Shown here: one piece after another, positions 57,102 to 64,000 of the stretch | How positions within the stretch are numbered: the first letter of the stretch is position 1 | How the letters are laid out: each line of letters begins with the position of its first letter | Assembly: GCF_000620785.1 (NCBI RefSeq) | Contig: NZ_JIAI01000001.1 | Coordinates: 186,001 to 250,000 of the forward strand | DNA: 64,000 bases | Direction of reading: 5' to 3' | From: Actinospineispora acaciae DSM 45401 | GTDB taxonomy: Bacteria; Actinomycetota; Actinomycetes; Mycobacteriales; Pseudonocardiaceae | Notes under the pieces: generated by a model | What the model was told of the DNA's origin: nothing | Database searches by the model: none | The model's input: the letters and a program-made list of their open reading frames with translations, nothing else | Position numbers and translations under genes: made by a program

Positions 57102-57950
57102 ATGGAGTCCGCCGAAGCCTGGGTGCGGGACCGCAGCGACGGCGCGGCGCTCGGGCCGAAGTCGGAGCGGGTCGCGCGGCTGCTCGCCACCCAGCCGGAG
57201 TTCACCTCGTACGCCTCCGCCGGCGCGGTGGCCGGCCGGGCCGGGGTGGACGCCGCGACGGTGGTGCGCACCGCCCGCGCGCTGGGCTTCTCCGGGTGGC
57301 CCGAGCTGCGCCTGGAGCTGCGCAGCCGCTATCTCGCCTCGCTGCGCGCCACCGAGGTGCTCGGCCAGCACGAGGCCCCGGCGTCCGACCCGATCCTGCA
57401 CGCGCTGCGCAGCGACATGGACAGCCTCGCGCTGGCCACCCGCACCCTCGACGTCGCCGCGGTGCGGGCGGTGGCCGCCTCGGTGGCGTCCGCGCGGCGC
57501 ACGCTCGTGCTCGCCTCCGGGGCGTTCTCCGGACCGGCGTACCTGCTGGCGCACTGCTCGGGGTTCATGGGGTTGGACGTCCAGTTCGCGGCGCGCGGGG
57601 GGACGACGCTGGTCAACACGCTGACCGGGCTCGGCCCCGAGGACTGCCTGGTGGCCATCAACTTCTGGCGGCTGCCCCGGGAGATCCGCGACGCCACCGA
57701 GATCGCGCACGACGCCGGCGTGACCACCTGCGCGCTCACCGACCTGCACCGCTCCGGCCTGACCGAGGCCGCCGACCACGTGATCACCGTGCCCAGCGAG
57801 GGCACCAGTCACTTCCCGTCGCTGACCGCCGCGATGTCCGTCGTCCACGCCCTGCTGGCGGAGATCACCAGGCTGCGCGGCGACGACGCCAGGGCCGCCA
57901 TCGGCGCCACCGAGGACCTCTGGCAGCGCATGGACCTCATGTGCGAGTGA
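57102..57950 (+). CDS. RpiR/MurR-family regulator (HTH plus SIS domain)
   Basis: A 282-residue protein. ATG at 57102 begins MESAEAWVRDR; GGGAG at 57093-57097 precedes it. The HTH_6 domain (about 15-80: KSERVARLLATQPEFTSYAS, AGVDAATVVRTARALGF) is followed by an SIS domain (about 120-260: RTLVLASGAFSGPAYLLAHC, CLVAINFWRLPREI). SIS domains of this family bind phosphosugars or other small ligands. It probably controls the divergent amidohydrolase-MFS pair. Confidence 0.9.
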   Translation: MESAEAWVRDRSDGAALGPKSERVARLLATQPEFTSYASAGAVAGRAGVDAATVVRTARALGFSGWPELRLELRSRYLASLRATEVLGQHEAPASDPILHALRSDMDSLALATRTLDVAAVRAVAASVASARRTLVLASGAFSGPAYLLAHCSGFMGLDVQFAARGGTTLVNTLTGLGPEDCLVAINFWRLPREIRDATEIAHDAGVTTCALTDLHRSGLTEAADHVITVPSEGTSHFPSLTAAMSVVHALLAEITRLRGDDARAAIGATEDLWQRMDLMCE

Positions 57951-58043
57951 GGACACGGCGCCCGGACGTGACGCGTCCCGGCCAACGCCGACCCCGCCGC
58001 CGACCCCGTACCCAACCCCGACCCGGCGTTTCCGCTGGTCACC

Positions 58044-58091
58044 ACCCGTGAGTGGTTAGCGGTGCCATAGCACCGCTAACCACTCACGGGT
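58044..58091. terminator. Perfect 22-bp stem-loop between convergent genes
   Basis: Positions 58044-58065 and 58070-58091 are exact inverted copies (22 bp, ending ACCCGTGAG and CTCACGGGT) with a 4-base CATA loop. It lies 93 bp after the RpiR stop and 84 bp after the VOC stop on the other strand, so it can terminate both. No T-tract is present. Confidence 0.75.
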
Positions 58092-58175
58092 TCTGAGCTG
58101 CGGGTTTAGTCGTCGGCACCGTCATCCGACGAAGTTGCGGGCGGTGGCCGCGCGCCTGATCACGGACCCGCTCGG

Positions 58176-58589
58176 CTACTCCGCGTAAGGCTGGTTCTTG
58201 CCCCGGGCGCTGTATCCGATGTCCCAGATGTAGCCGTCCAGGTCCGCGAACGAACCGCCGTAGCCGCCCCACGGCGTGGCGGCGGCGGGCTTGAGGATCG
58301 TGGCGCCGGCCTTCTCGGCCTCCGCCAGGATCTCGTCGACCCGCGCCTCACCGCGGACGACGTAGGTGAGGACCAGTCCGCTGAAGCCGCTGCCTTCCGG
58401 GCTCGTGCCGACCTGGGTCGCCAGGCCCTCGCGGCCGTAGAAGCCGACCAGCGAGCCCCCGTCCGACCCGAAGAACACCGAGACGCCGTAGTCCCGCTCG
58501 ACCTTCCAGCCGAGACCTTCCGTATAGAACCGCTTCGACCGATCCATGTCCCGAACGCCGAGGAGGATCGAGCTCACATGCGCTTTCAT
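58176..58589 (-). CDS. VOC-family protein (glyoxalase-like)
   Basis: A 137-residue single VOC protein. SILLGVRDMDRSKRFYTEGL, GWKVERDYGVSVFFGSDGGS and the end FADLDGYIWDIGYSARG match PhnB/glyoxalase-like small members. The usual first histidine is replaced in SILLGVRD, so metal binding may be lost or altered. ATG at 58589 with GGAGACAAGG upstream. It lies 122 bp downstream of the carboxylase gene on the same strand, but the gap and different codon flavour suggest separate control. Confidence 0.83.
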   Translation of the reverse strand: MKAHVSSILLGVRDMDRSKRFYTEGLGWKVERDYGVSVFFGSDGGSLVGFYGREGLATQVGTSPEGSGFSGLVLTYVVRGEARVDEILAEAEKAGATILKPAAATPWGGYGGSFADLDGYIWDIGYSARGKNQPYAE

Positions 58590-58711
58590 GCCTTGTCTCC
58601 GTGGAGAAGTGGTGGTGTTGCACATGTCGCTCACGCTATGTACGGCCTGGTGACGGGGGCTTCTCGATTCCTGACCGGTTCGTCTCGATGTGTCGGCGCG
58701 GCGGTGCGCTG

Positions 58712-60247
58712 TCAGGTCGGGGTGACGGCCTGGCGGCGGGCGATGGGGTCGGTGTGGCGGCGGCGGTACACCCGCAGGCGCCTCGCCAGCTCGCCCCGGA
58801 GCTGGTCGGCGGGGACCACTGCCTCGATGGCGTTCTCGTTGGCGATCTTGAAGACGTCGATGCCGGCGGCGTACTCGGCCTGTTTCTCCGCGACGAACCG
58901 GCGTCGCTCGTCGGGGTCGGCGATGGCCTGGATGCGGTTGTAGTGCACGCCGTTCACCGCGGCGTCGGGGCCCATGAGGGCGGGCTTGGCGGTGGGGAGC
59001 GCGATCACGGCGTCGGGGCGCATCGGGGCGCCGGACATGGCCAGGTAGCCGCCGCCGTAGGCCTTGCGGACCAGAACCGCGATCCGGGGGACGGTGGACT
59101 CGGCCACGGCGAACAGCATCTTGGCGCCGTGCCGGATGATGCCCTGCCGCTCGACCTCGGAACCGATCATGTAGCCGGCCACGTCGACCAGGAAGACCAG
59201 CGGGATGTTGTAGGCGTTGCAGGTCCAGATGAAGCGGGCGGCCTTGTCGGAGGAGTCGGGGAAGAGCACGCCGCCGGAGTGCAGCGGCTGGTTGGCGACG
59301 AGGCCGACGCTGTGGCCCTCGATCCGGGCGAAGCCGGTGACCAGCTCGGGCGCGAACAGCTCCTTGTACGGCAGGAAGCTGTCGCCGTCGACCAGGGCGT
59401 CGATCAGCTCGTGCACGTCGTACACCTCGGACTCGCGCTCGGGGACCACCTCCCGGACGGTCCTCGGGGAGGACGGCGGCGACGGCTCGGCCACCGGCGG
59501 GCGCTCGCGCCAGTTGGCCGGCAGGTAGGACAGCCAGACCCGGACGGCGGCGATGGCCTCCTCGTCGTCGTCCACCAGGCAGTCGCCGAGGCCGGAGGTG
59601 CGGCAGTGCATCTCGGCGCCGCCCATCTCCTCCAGGGTCACCCGCTCGCCGGTGACCATCTCGGCCAGCCGGGGGGAGCCGAGGTAGGCGGTGGCGTTGC
59701 CTCGGACCATGACCGTGAAGTCGCACAGCGCCGGCACGTAGGCGGACCCGGCCGGGGACGGGCCGAACAGCGCGCAGACCTGCGGCACCCGGCCGGAGTA
59801 GCGCACCTGGTTGTAGAAGATGTTCCCCCAGGCGCGGCGGCCGGCGTAGCTCTCGAACTGCTCGTCGATGCGGGCGCCGGCGGAGTCGAACAGGTAGACC
59901 AGCGGCATGCCCGTCTCGTCCGCGATCTCCTGGGTGCGGACGATCTTCTCGAACGTGCGCTTGCCCCAGGTGCCGGCCTTGACGGTGAAGTCGTTGGCGA
60001 TGACGGCCACGTCGCGGCCGTCCACGGCGCCGACGCAGGTGACCACCGCGTCGCCGTGAAGTCCCTCGTCGTAGCGGGCGAGCAGGCCGTCCTCGAACGA
60101 CCAGCCGTCGTCGAAGAGCAGCTCCAGGCGCTGGCGGACCAGCATCTTGCCGGCGTCGAGCACCTTGCGGCGGTTCTTCTCCGTGCCGCCCAGCCGCGCC
60201 CGCTCCAGCCGCCGGGCCAGCTCGTCATGGACGTCGGCGTCGCTCAT
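58712..60247 (-). CDS. Acyl-CoA carboxylase, carboxyltransferase (beta) subunit
   Basis: A 511-residue protein with both carboxyltransferase halves. N half: ANDFTVKAGTWGKRTFEKIV, DSAGARIDEQFE, GPSPAGSAYVPAL. C half: QPLHSGGVLFPDSSDKAARF, DVAGYMIGSEVERQGIIRHG, RKAYGGGYLAMSG. This is the methylcrotonyl/propionyl-CoA carboxylase beta family. The biotinylated alpha subunit is not in the window. It diverges from the CoA ligase gene across a region with two operators, so both belong to the same regulon. Confidence 0.92.
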   Translation of the reverse strand: MSDADVHDELARRLERARLGGTEKNRRKVLDAGKMLVRQRLELLFDDGWSFEDGLLARYDEGLHGDAVVTCVGAVDGRDVAVIANDFTVKAGTWGKRTFEKIVRTQEIADETGMPLVYLFDSAGARIDEQFESYAGRRAWGNIFYNQVRYSGRVPQVCALFGPSPAGSAYVPALCDFTVMVRGNATAYLGSPRLAEMVTGERVTLEEMGGAEMHCRTSGLGDCLVDDDEEAIAAVRVWLSYLPANWRERPPVAEPSPPSSPRTVREVVPERESEVYDVHELIDALVDGDSFLPYKELFAPELVTGFARIEGHSVGLVANQPLHSGGVLFPDSSDKAARFIWTCNAYNIPLVFLVDVAGYMIGSEVERQGIIRHGAKMLFAVAESTVPRIAVLVRKAYGGGYLAMSGAPMRPDAVIALPTAKPALMGPDAAVNGVHYNRIQAIADPDERRRFVAEKQAEYAAGIDVFKIANENAIEAVVPADQLRGELARRLRVYRRRHTDPIARRQAVTPT

Positions 60248-60276
60248 GCTCTCACTCCCTGCTGGGCACCTAAACG

Positions 60277-60341
60277 AACAAGCGATCGTATGTTAACTCG
60301 GGAGCGCGGGCGGGGCATTGAAAAACGTACGATTGTTTGCT
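60277..60341. promoter_or_regulatory. Two TetR-type operators in the carboxylase/CoA ligase intergenic region
   Basis: AACAAGCGATCGTATGTT (60277-60294) fits the palindrome AACAnnCGATCGnnTGTT exactly. AACGTACGATTGTTTGCT (60324-60341) fits at 11 of 14 fixed positions. They lie 30 and 40 bp from the two divergent starts. The same motif precedes the TetR gene at 62554. Confidence 0.6.
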
Positions 60342-60381
60342 TAGCTCGGCCAGGTTCGGTACCGGACACCGGGAGGCGCGC

Positions 60382-61902
60382 ATGTGGACCCTGGCCGACT
60401 GCGTGCGCGTGAACGCCCGCCGCCACCCGGACCGCACCGCCGTGGTCGACGAGCACGGCCGGCTCACCCACCGCGAGCTGTCCGCCCGCGCCCACGCCCT
60501 GGCCAGGGGCCTGCGGGAGGCCGGGGTCCAGAAGGGCGACCACGTCGGGGTGCTGGCCGGGAACGGCGTGTTCTGCATCGAGGCGTTCCTCGGCATCGTC
60601 TGCGCCGGCGCGGTCGCCGTGATGTACAACTGGCGCTGGGCCACCGAGGAGCTGGTGCGCGGCATCGCCACCACGGGCGCCGGCGTGGTCCTGGTCGACC
60701 GTCGGCACGCCGATGCCATGGCCGCCGCGGCGACGGACCTCGACCCGGCCCCGACGGTCTACCACCAGGGTCAGGAGTACGAGCGGTTGCTCCGGCCTGG
60801 CGACCCCGGCGAACCGGGTGTGAGCTGGGACGACCCGATGTGCGTGCTGTTCACCGGCGGCACCACGGGGTTCTCCAAGGGCGTGGTGCTGGCCCACCGC
60901 ACCGCGATGGTCAACTCGATCAACGAGCGGCTGGACTGCGGCATGGCCACGGACGCGGACAACGTCGCGCTGAGCCTGACACCGCTGTTCCACTCGGCGG
61001 CGCTGCTGTGCGTGTTCGCTCCGCACTACACCAGCGGCGGCACCAACGTGGTGCCCGGCCGGTTCGACGAGGACCTGGTCGGCAAGCTCGTCGACGCCGA
61101 GCGGGTCACCACCAGCTTCCTCATCCCGAACATGATCCGCCGGCTGCTCGCGGCCGGCACCTTCGAAGGCCCCGGTTTCCAGCGGTGGTTCCGGCAGCTG
61201 CACACCGGCGGCGGGCTGCTGCGGATGCCGGACAAGCTGGCGGTGCGCGCGGTCGCGCCGGACATCCGGATGTACTTCCGCTACGGGCTCACCGAGGCCG
61301 GGCCGATGGTCACCCGGCTGCTGGACGCCGACATCATGCGCCCGGAGCTGGACGGCTCGATCGGCCAGGAGTACACGCTGGCCGAGACCAGGCTGACCGA
61401 CCTGGTCAGCGAGGAGGAGGTCGGGCCGGGTGAGCTGGGCGAGATCCGGGTGCGCGGGCCGGCCGTGATGCTCCGCTACCACGACCGGCCACAGGAGACC
61501 GCCGAGACGCTGCGCGACGGCTGGCTGCGCACCGGCGACCTGGCCGTCCGCGACGAGCGCGGCTACCTCTACTACCGCGACCGGGCCAAGGACATGATCA
61601 AGAGCGGCGGGGAGAACGTCTACGCCGCCGAGATCGAGCAGCTGCTCTACGCGCACCCGGCGGTGATGGAGTGCGGCGTGCTCGGGGTGGCCAGCGCGGA
61701 GTGGGACGAGGAGGTGCGGGCGGTGGTGGCGACCCGCCCCGGCCGGCGGGTCACGGACGTCGAGCTGGGGGAGTACCTGCGCGGGCACCTGGCCGGCTAC
61801 AAGATCCCGAAGGCGTTCGCGTTCGTGGAGCCCGGGGCGATCCCGCTGAACCCGAGCGGGAAGGTGGTCAAGGGCGAGCTGCGCCGGTTAATGGGCTGGT
61901 AG
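60382..61902 (+). CDS. Acyl-CoA synthetase (AMP-forming)
   Basis: A 506-residue ligase. GGGAGG stands 6 bases before the ATG at 60382, which fits the family N-terminus better than an upstream in-frame start. LFTGGTTGFSKGVVLAH is the P-loop (A3), YFRYGLTEAGPM the A5 region, GWLRTGDLAV A7 and DRAKDMIKSGGENVYAAEIE A8; the catalytic lysine is in NPSGKVVKGEL. It activates a fatty or aromatic acid to the CoA thioester, probably feeding the carboxylase. Its end overlaps the convergent TetR gene by 35 bp. Confidence 0.92.
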   Translation: MWTLADCVRVNARRHPDRTAVVDEHGRLTHRELSARAHALARGLREAGVQKGDHVGVLAGNGVFCIEAFLGIVCAGAVAVMYNWRWATEELVRGIATTGAGVVLVDRRHADAMAAAATDLDPAPTVYHQGQEYERLLRPGDPGEPGVSWDDPMCVLFTGGTTGFSKGVVLAHRTAMVNSINERLDCGMATDADNVALSLTPLFHSAALLCVFAPHYTSGGTNVVPGRFDEDLVGKLVDAERVTTSFLIPNMIRRLLAAGTFEGPGFQRWFRQLHTGGGLLRMPDKLAVRAVAPDIRMYFRYGLTEAGPMVTRLLDADIMRPELDGSIGQEYTLAETRLTDLVSEEEVGPGELGEIRVRGPAVMLRYHDRPQETAETLRDGWLRTGDLAVRDERGYLYYRDRAKDMIKSGGENVYAAEIEQLLYAHPAVMECGVLGVASAEWDEEVRAVVATRPGRRVTDVELGEYLRGHLAGYKIPKAFAFVEPGAIPLNPSGKVVKGELRRLMGW

Positions 61903-62506
61903 CGGCCTCGATCTCGGCCTCGGCGACGCCGAGCTGGCGCAGCGTCATCACGATGTAGGCGTCGACGATCTGGTCCAGCGAGAGCGGCCCCCTCGGGCGG
62001 TACCAGGTGGACACGTGGGTGCCCATCGCGACGATCGCGTACGAGTGCAGCCGGGCGTCGATGACCTTGGCCCGGCCGGTCTCCGCGAGCCGCGCCACCA
62101 GGTCACGGATGATCGTCTCGTACTGGTCCCGCTTGGCGATCACCTTGCGGCGGTCCTTGGGCGGCAGCGAGCGCAGCTCGGAGTTGCCGATGAACACCTC
62201 GCGGGCCCGGTCGGCGTGGAACCGGATGTGGCAGTCGATGCTCGCGCGCAGGCAGTCCAGCGGGTCCTCGCGGCCGCGCAGCACCGCGCGCTGGGCGGCC
62301 AGCAGGTCGTCCATGATCCCGATCATCAGGCCGCTGAGCAGCTCTTCCTTGCCGCTGATGTGGTTGTAGAGGCTGCCCACCTGGATGCCGACCTTCGCGG
62401 CCACCTGGCGCAGCGACGTCGCCTCGTAGCCGTGCTGGTAGAACAGCTCCTCGGCGGCCTGGCGGATGGCGTCGGCGGTGCGCACCCCGCCGGTCGGACG
62501 TGGCAT
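61868..62506 (-). CDS. TetR-family transcriptional regulator of the acyl-CoA module
   Basis: A 212-residue protein. RTADAIRQAAEELFYQHGYE, ATSLRQVAAKVGIQVGSLYN is the DNA-binding domain; the long C-terminal domain (IDCHIRFHADRAREVFIGN, HVSTWYRPRGPLSLDQIVDA) is typical of KstR2/FadR-like acyl-CoA sensors in actinobacteria. A matching operator lies 48 bp upstream and two more between the carboxylase and ligase genes. Confidence 0.92.
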   Translation of the reverse strand: MPRPTGGVRTADAIRQAAEELFYQHGYEATSLRQVAAKVGIQVGSLYNHISGKEELLSGLMIGIMDDLLAAQRAVLRGREDPLDCLRASIDCHIRFHADRAREVFIGNSELRSLPPKDRRKVIAKRDQYETIIRDLVARLAETGRAKVIDARLHSYAIVAMGTHVSTWYRPRGPLSLDQIVDAYIVMTLRQLGVAEAEIEAATSPLTGAARP

Positions 62507-62553
62507 GGGAGTTTCTCCGTTCGGACCGTCCGCCGCCAGGGTCGTGGCAGGCG

Positions 62554-62571
62554 AACGATCGATAGTTCGTT
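62554..62571. promoter_or_regulatory. TetR-type operator upstream of the TetR gene
   Basis: AACGATCGATAGTTCGTT fits the palindrome AACAnnCGATCGnnTGTT at 11 of 14 fixed positions and in the same register as the two sites at 60.3 kb. It lies in the 71-bp gap between the SDR stop and the TetR start, suggesting autoregulation. Confidence 0.55.
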
Positions 62572-62577
62572 ACGAAC

Positions 62578-63312
62578 TCATCCTACGGACATTCCGCCGT
62601 CGACCGCGATGACCTGGCCGGTGACCCACTCGTCGGCGATCAGGCGGGAGATCCACAGTGCCACCTCGGCGGTGGTGCCGACCCGGCCGAGCGGGATGTC
62701 CGCGGCCCGCCGCTCCAGCAACGCCCGTACCGCGTCGGGGTCCATGCCCGCCGAGGTGTAGATCTCGGTGCCGATCGGCCCCGGCGCCAGCGCGTTCACC
62801 CGCACCCGGTGCGGGGCCAGCTCCAGCGCCCAGCACCGGGTCAGGTGCGCAACGGCCGCCTTGGACGCGGCGTAGTGCGCGTTCGTCGCGCTGGCCCGCA
62901 GCCCGACCGTGCTGGACAGGTTCACCACCGCGCCCCTGCTGGCCACCAGCATCGGCAGCAGCGCCTGGGTGACGACGGTGGTGCCGACGACGTTGACGTC
63001 GAACAGGGTCCGCACCGCCTCCGGCGCCACCTCCGCGACCGGCCCGACCAGGAAGATCCCGGCCGAGTTGACCACGAAGTCCACCCGGCCCCAGCGCTCG
63101 CCCACCGCCGCCGCGGCCGCGCTGACCTGCTCGGCGTCGGTGACGTCCACGGCTTCGGTGATCGCGTCGGGCGTGCCGTCCAGCCAGGACAGCGACTCCG
63201 CGCGCCGGTCCCAGCCGGCGATCCGAGCCCCGTCGGCGAGCAGCCGCTCGGCCGCCGCCCGCCCGATCCCGGAACCGGCGCCCGTGACCACCCCGACCGG
63301 CGCCTCGCTCAC
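62578..63312 (-). CDS. SDR-family oxidoreductase
   Basis: A 244-residue short-chain dehydrogenase: GAGSGIGRAAAERLL (about 11-25), NSAGIF, the serine in VNLSSTVGLR, YAASK with catalytic tyrosine and lysine, and the C-terminal SRLIADEWVTGQVIAVDGG. It resembles 3-hydroxyacyl-CoA or 3-oxoacyl reductases. ATGA overlap with the MaoC gene upstream makes it part of a CitE-MaoC-SDR operon; the set could oxidise a hydroxyacyl-CoA formed by the MaoC hydratase. Confidence 0.9.
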   Translation of the reverse strand: MSEAPVGVVTGAGSGIGRAAAERLLADGARIAGWDRRAESLSWLDGTPDAITEAVDVTDAEQVSAAAAAVGERWGRVDFVVNSAGIFLVGPVAEVAPEAVRTLFDVNVVGTTVVTQALLPMLVASRGAVVNLSSTVGLRASATNAHYAASKAAVAHLTRCWALELAPHRVRVNALAPGPIGTEIYTSAGMDPDAVRALLERRAADIPLGRVGTTAEVALWISRLIADEWVTGQVIAVDGGMSVG

Positions 63313-63764
63313 GGCTTGCGTTTCATCAGGGCCGCGCGCCGGGCCTTGCAGACCAGGACGTCGCGCTGGTTGAACGCCCGGTGCTCCAGCGTGACGATGC
63401 CGGTGTCCGGGCGGCTCTTCGACGCGCGGGTGGCCAGCACCTCGGTCTCCACCCGGATGGTGTCGCCGATCAGCACCGGGTGCGGGAACGTCACGTCCTC
63501 GAAGCCGAGGTTGCCCAGCGTGGTGCCGAGGGTCAGGTCCGCGACGTGGATGCCGGCCACCAGCCCGAGGGTGAACACGCTGTTCACGATCCTGGTGCCG
63601 AACATCGAGTCCTTGGCGAACTCCTCGTCCAGGTGCAGCGGCTGCGGGTTCATGGTCAGCGTGGTGAACAGCAGGTTGTCGGTCTCGGTGACGGTGCGGG
63701 TGACGGCGTGGCGCACCACGTCGCCGACCACGAACTCCTCGAAGTACCTGCCCGCCATGGTCAT
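63309..63764 (-). CDS. MaoC-family enoyl-CoA hydratase/dehydratase
   Basis: A 151-residue hot-dog fold protein. FEEFVVGDVVRHAVTRTVTE, DNLLFTTLTMNPQPLHLDEE and AKDSMFGTRIVNSVFTLGLV carry the hydratase pattern, with the catalytic aspartate/asparagine-histidine positions in TMNPQPLH. Close relatives are mesaconyl-CoA/beta-methylmalyl-CoA dehydratases. With a CitE-like lyase next to it, a methylmalyl-CoA-type reaction is plausible. It overlaps genes on both sides by 4 bp. Confidence 0.9.
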   Translation of the reverse strand: MTMAGRYFEEFVVGDVVRHAVTRTVTETDNLLFTTLTMNPQPLHLDEEFAKDSMFGTRIVNSVFTLGLVAGIHVADLTLGTTLGNLGFEDVTFPHPVLIGDTIRVETEVLATRASKSRPDTGIVTLEHRAFNQRDVLVCKARRAALMKRKP

Positions 63765-64000
63765 CCCTCCCGCTCGTCGGCGCCGGCCAGGACCTGGCGG
63801 GCGTGCAGCACGTGCGCCAGGTCGATGTGCTCGCCCTCGAACATGACGGCGCCGGAGCCCGCCTCGGCGCCCCGCTCGTACGCCGCGACCAGCCGGCGCA
63901 GCCGCTCCACGGTGGCCGGGCTGGGCGCGTACACCTCGTTCACGGTCGCCACGTGCGACGGGTGGATGAGCACCTGGCCGCCGTATCCGAGGTCCCGGTT
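63761..64000 (-). CDS. HpcH/HpaI aldolase/citrate lyase (CitE-like) family, 5'-truncated by window edge
   Basis: The last 79 residues of a CitE-like protein enter from the window end: DLGYGGQVLIHPSHVATVNE, VYAPSPATVERLRRLVAAYE, GSGAVMFEGEHIDLAHVLHA. This is the conserved C-terminus (GxxGKxxIHPxQ-like, with substrate lid) of malyl-CoA/citramalyl-CoA and beta-methylmalyl-CoA lyases. The lysine of GK is replaced by glutamine (GGQ). It overlaps the MaoC gene by 4 bp. Confidence 0.85.
   Translation of the reverse strand, partial: NRDLGYGGQVLIHPSHVATVNEVYAPSPATVERLRRLVAAYERGAEAGSGAVMFEGEHIDLAHVLHARQVLAGADEREG

Overview
The window is about 72% GC with frequent GTG starts, long runs of 4-bp ATGA/GTGA gene overlaps, twin-arginine and lipoprotein leaders, an IniB-type protein, a PknB-like receptor kinase, a TTGACN promoter and an NDMA/mycothiol-type alcohol dehydrogenase. 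Together these point to a chromosomal segment of a soil actinomycete, probably Pseudonocardiales. That placement is inference; no rRNA, tRNA, intact insertion sequence or CRISPR array is visible.

Layout. 1-6.8 kb: a serine-hydrolase lipoprotein, an OmpR-type two-component pair, a DUF2306-like membrane protein, a NarL-type two-component pair and a zinc alcohol dehydrogenase. 7.3-15.5 kb (minus): a ten-gene, translationally coupled operon with a branched-chain-type ABC importer, a two-subunit Rieske dioxygenase, a dihydrodiol dehydrogenase and a class II aldolase-type decarboxylase. It resembles an aromatic (di)carboxylate pathway of the phthalate type and sits next to an IclR regulator. 16.4-21.2 kb: a VOC protein, an alpha/beta hydrolase, a second IclR regulator, gentisate 1,2-dioxygenase and a 3-hydroxybenzoate 6-hydroxylase-like flavoprotein. 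21.2-26.4 kb: Nudix hydrolase, small membrane protein, APC permease, epoxide-hydrolase-like enzyme, IniB-type protein and SodC lipoprotein. 26.4-26.7 kb: a 240-bp imperfect palindrome that encodes nothing.

26.7-30.2 kb (minus) holds the most unusual locus: an ArsR repressor, an intracellular SRPBCC domain fused to an AmiC-like amide-binding domain, and a signature amidase. 30.2-31.3 kb: a SnoaL-like protein and a TetR regulator diverging from two tandem palindromes. 31.5-43.0 kb (plus): a second importer with fused permeases, an ATPase carrying an extra C-terminal domain, an alpha-only Rieske oxygenase with its own ferredoxin and reductase, a cyclophilin-like protein, a metallo-hydrolase, a 4-cresol-dehydrogenase-type flavoprotein and PaaX. 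43.0-46.2 kb: salicylyl-CoA 5-hydroxylase-like and salicylate ligase-like genes, whose expected product gentisate is the substrate of the dioxygenase at 19 kb.

46.3-52.8 kb: a Tat-exported family 8 polysaccharide lyase, a receptor Ser/Thr kinase with an FHA partner, a proline-rich membrane protein and an APH-type kinase. 53.0-54.4 kb: a lower-GC patch with PadR and a membrane protein. 54.4-58.0 kb: MFS transporter, amidohydrolase and a divergent RpiR regulator. 58.2-64 kb: a VOC protein and an acyl-CoA module (carboxylase beta subunit, CoA ligase, TetR, SDR, MaoC, CitE-like) that shares three copies of one palindromic operator.

Overall this is a catabolic island for aromatic acids and amides: two importers, three aromatic hydroxylation systems and many local regulators, each beside a recognisable operator.
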